A stretch of 64,000 nucleotides of DNA. Origin: CAVSUZ01 sp963791885. Its GTDB lineage: Bacteria; Pseudomonadota; Alphaproteobacteria; Acetobacterales; Acetobacteraceae. The stretch lies in NCBI GenBank assembly GCA_963791885.1, contig CAWBUL010000005.1, forward strand, positions 558,001 to 622,000, written 5' to 3'. The notes below the pieces were generated by a model, which was not told the origin of the DNA, made no database searches, and saw nothing but the letters and a program-made list of their open reading frames with translations. The position numbers were made by a program, and so were the translations under genes. Shown here piece by piece: positions 63,482 to 64,000 of this stretch (position 1 is its first letter; each line of letters starts with the position of its first letter).

Positions 63482-64000
63482 ATGACCACGCTACGCAATT
63501 CGGCACACGACAAGCTCACCGCGGGCGAACTTGCCATTGGCTTCTCCATCCGCATGCTGCGCACGGCCGAGGCTGGGCCGATGGCCGCCGCCGCCGGCTA
63601 TGACTGGCTGTGGCTGGATTGCGAGCATGGCGTGCTCTCGCTCGACCAGGCGGCGCAGATGGTAATCGGCGCACTCGGCGCCGGCATCGCCCCCATCGTG
63701 CGCGTGCCGAATGGCGAATACTCGCTCGCCACCCGCATCCTCGACAACGGTGCATTCGGCATTGTCATTCCGCACGTGGACACAGCGGACGAAGCCCGCG
63801 AAATCGTCCAAAAACTCAAATATCCGCCCGTCGGCCATCGCTCGATCGGCGGCATCGGCCCGCACTACGCCCTGCGCTCGCTCAAGGTCGGTGACGCCGC
63901 GAAACTGCTGAACGACACCACGCTGATCGTCGTCATGCTCGAAACGCCGCTCGCCATCGAAAACGCCGAGGCCATCGCCGCCGTCCCCGGAATCGACGTC
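63482..64000 (+). CDS. HpcH/HpaI-family aldolase, cut by window edge
   Basis: 173 codons visible to the window end (family about 250-260). WLWLDCEHGVLSLDQAAQMV, IVRVPNGEYSLATRILDNGA, GIVIPHVDTADEAREIV, SIGGIGP, VVMLETPLAIENAEAIAAVP: a class II metal-dependent 2-keto-3-deoxy acid aldolase. GGAGGAATC before the ATG. Divergent from the enolase-type gene with a 65-bp shared promoter region; together a dehydrate-then-cleave pathway for a sugar acid. Confidence 0.9.
   Translation, partial: MTTLRNSAHDKLTAGELAIGFSIRMLRTAEAGPMAAAAGYDWLWLDCEHGVLSLDQAAQMVIGALGAGIAPIVRVPNGEYSLATRILDNGAFGIVIPHVDTADEAREIVQKLKYPPVGHRSIGGIGPHYALRSLKVGDAAKLLNDTTLIVVMLETPLAIENAEAIAAVPGIDV

Overview
This is a GC-rich chromosomal stretch whose gene content suggests a Rhodospirillales/Acetobacteraceae-type alphaproteobacterium. 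The clues are a tandem glycine riboswitch before gcvT, erpA next to dgt, CelD/Wzc-type exopolysaccharide genes, a PQQ alcohol dehydrogenase homologue, and tetrahydromethanopterin genes. The genus cannot be named from sequence alone. No rRNA, tRNA or CRISPR array was seen. The one intact mobile element is an IS630-type insertion sequence.

Layout. 1-3.9 kb: glycine cleavage operon gcvT-gcvH-gcvP on the minus strand behind a tandem glycine riboswitch. 4-7.3 kb: unknown protein, CBS-domain protein, IS630 element, glycine-rich lipoprotein. 7.4-11.3 kb: gph, then glmU-glmS for UDP-GlcNAc. 11.3-18.2 kb: exopolysaccharide locus (flippase, polytopic membrane protein, Wzc-type tyrosine kinase, Wza-type lipoprotein, CelD-like acyltransferase). 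18.5-24.4 kb: DsbA-like, SnoaL-like, PQQ dehydrogenase-like, formamidase-like, cupin and SDR proteins, with a 63-bp tandem repeat. 24.4-29.2 kb: methanopterin cluster (MfnB-FolB fusion, MfnE-like kinase, DmrB-like flavoprotein, DUF6513 protein) divergent from folP. 29-34.7 kb: MFS pump, TVP38 protein with a flavin disulfide reductase, tam, DUF2165 protein. 34.7-37.9 kb: polar amino-acid ABC transporter. 38-40.1 kb: M20 amidohydrolase and DUF29 protein. 40.3-47.6 kb: XRE regulator and a six-gene hydrogenase-4-like membrane complex. 47.7-64 kb: acetyltransferase, asd, hydroxyproline-type catabolism, CorA, ODP-type protein, erpA, dgt, exported LLM-class protein, GTPase, GlcG-like and NIPSNAP proteins, a glycosyltransferase-sulfotransferase fusion, and a divergent sugar-acid dehydratase/aldolase pair.

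Four things stand out. (1) The PQQ protein keeps its propeller and vicinal cysteines but has lost all four residues that normally bind metal or catalyse. (2) The hydrogenase-4-like complex has no NiFe-ligand cysteines and no ferredoxin-type subunit, so it is an energy-converting hydrogenase-related (Ehr-type) complex rather than a hydrogenase. (3) One protein joins a glycosyltransferase-like domain to a PAPS sulfotransferase domain. (4) Eight genes carry nine one-base frame breaks, each curable by shortening a single-base run by one; four of the nine touch a GTAC tetranucleotide. This looks more like systematic sequencing error than decay.
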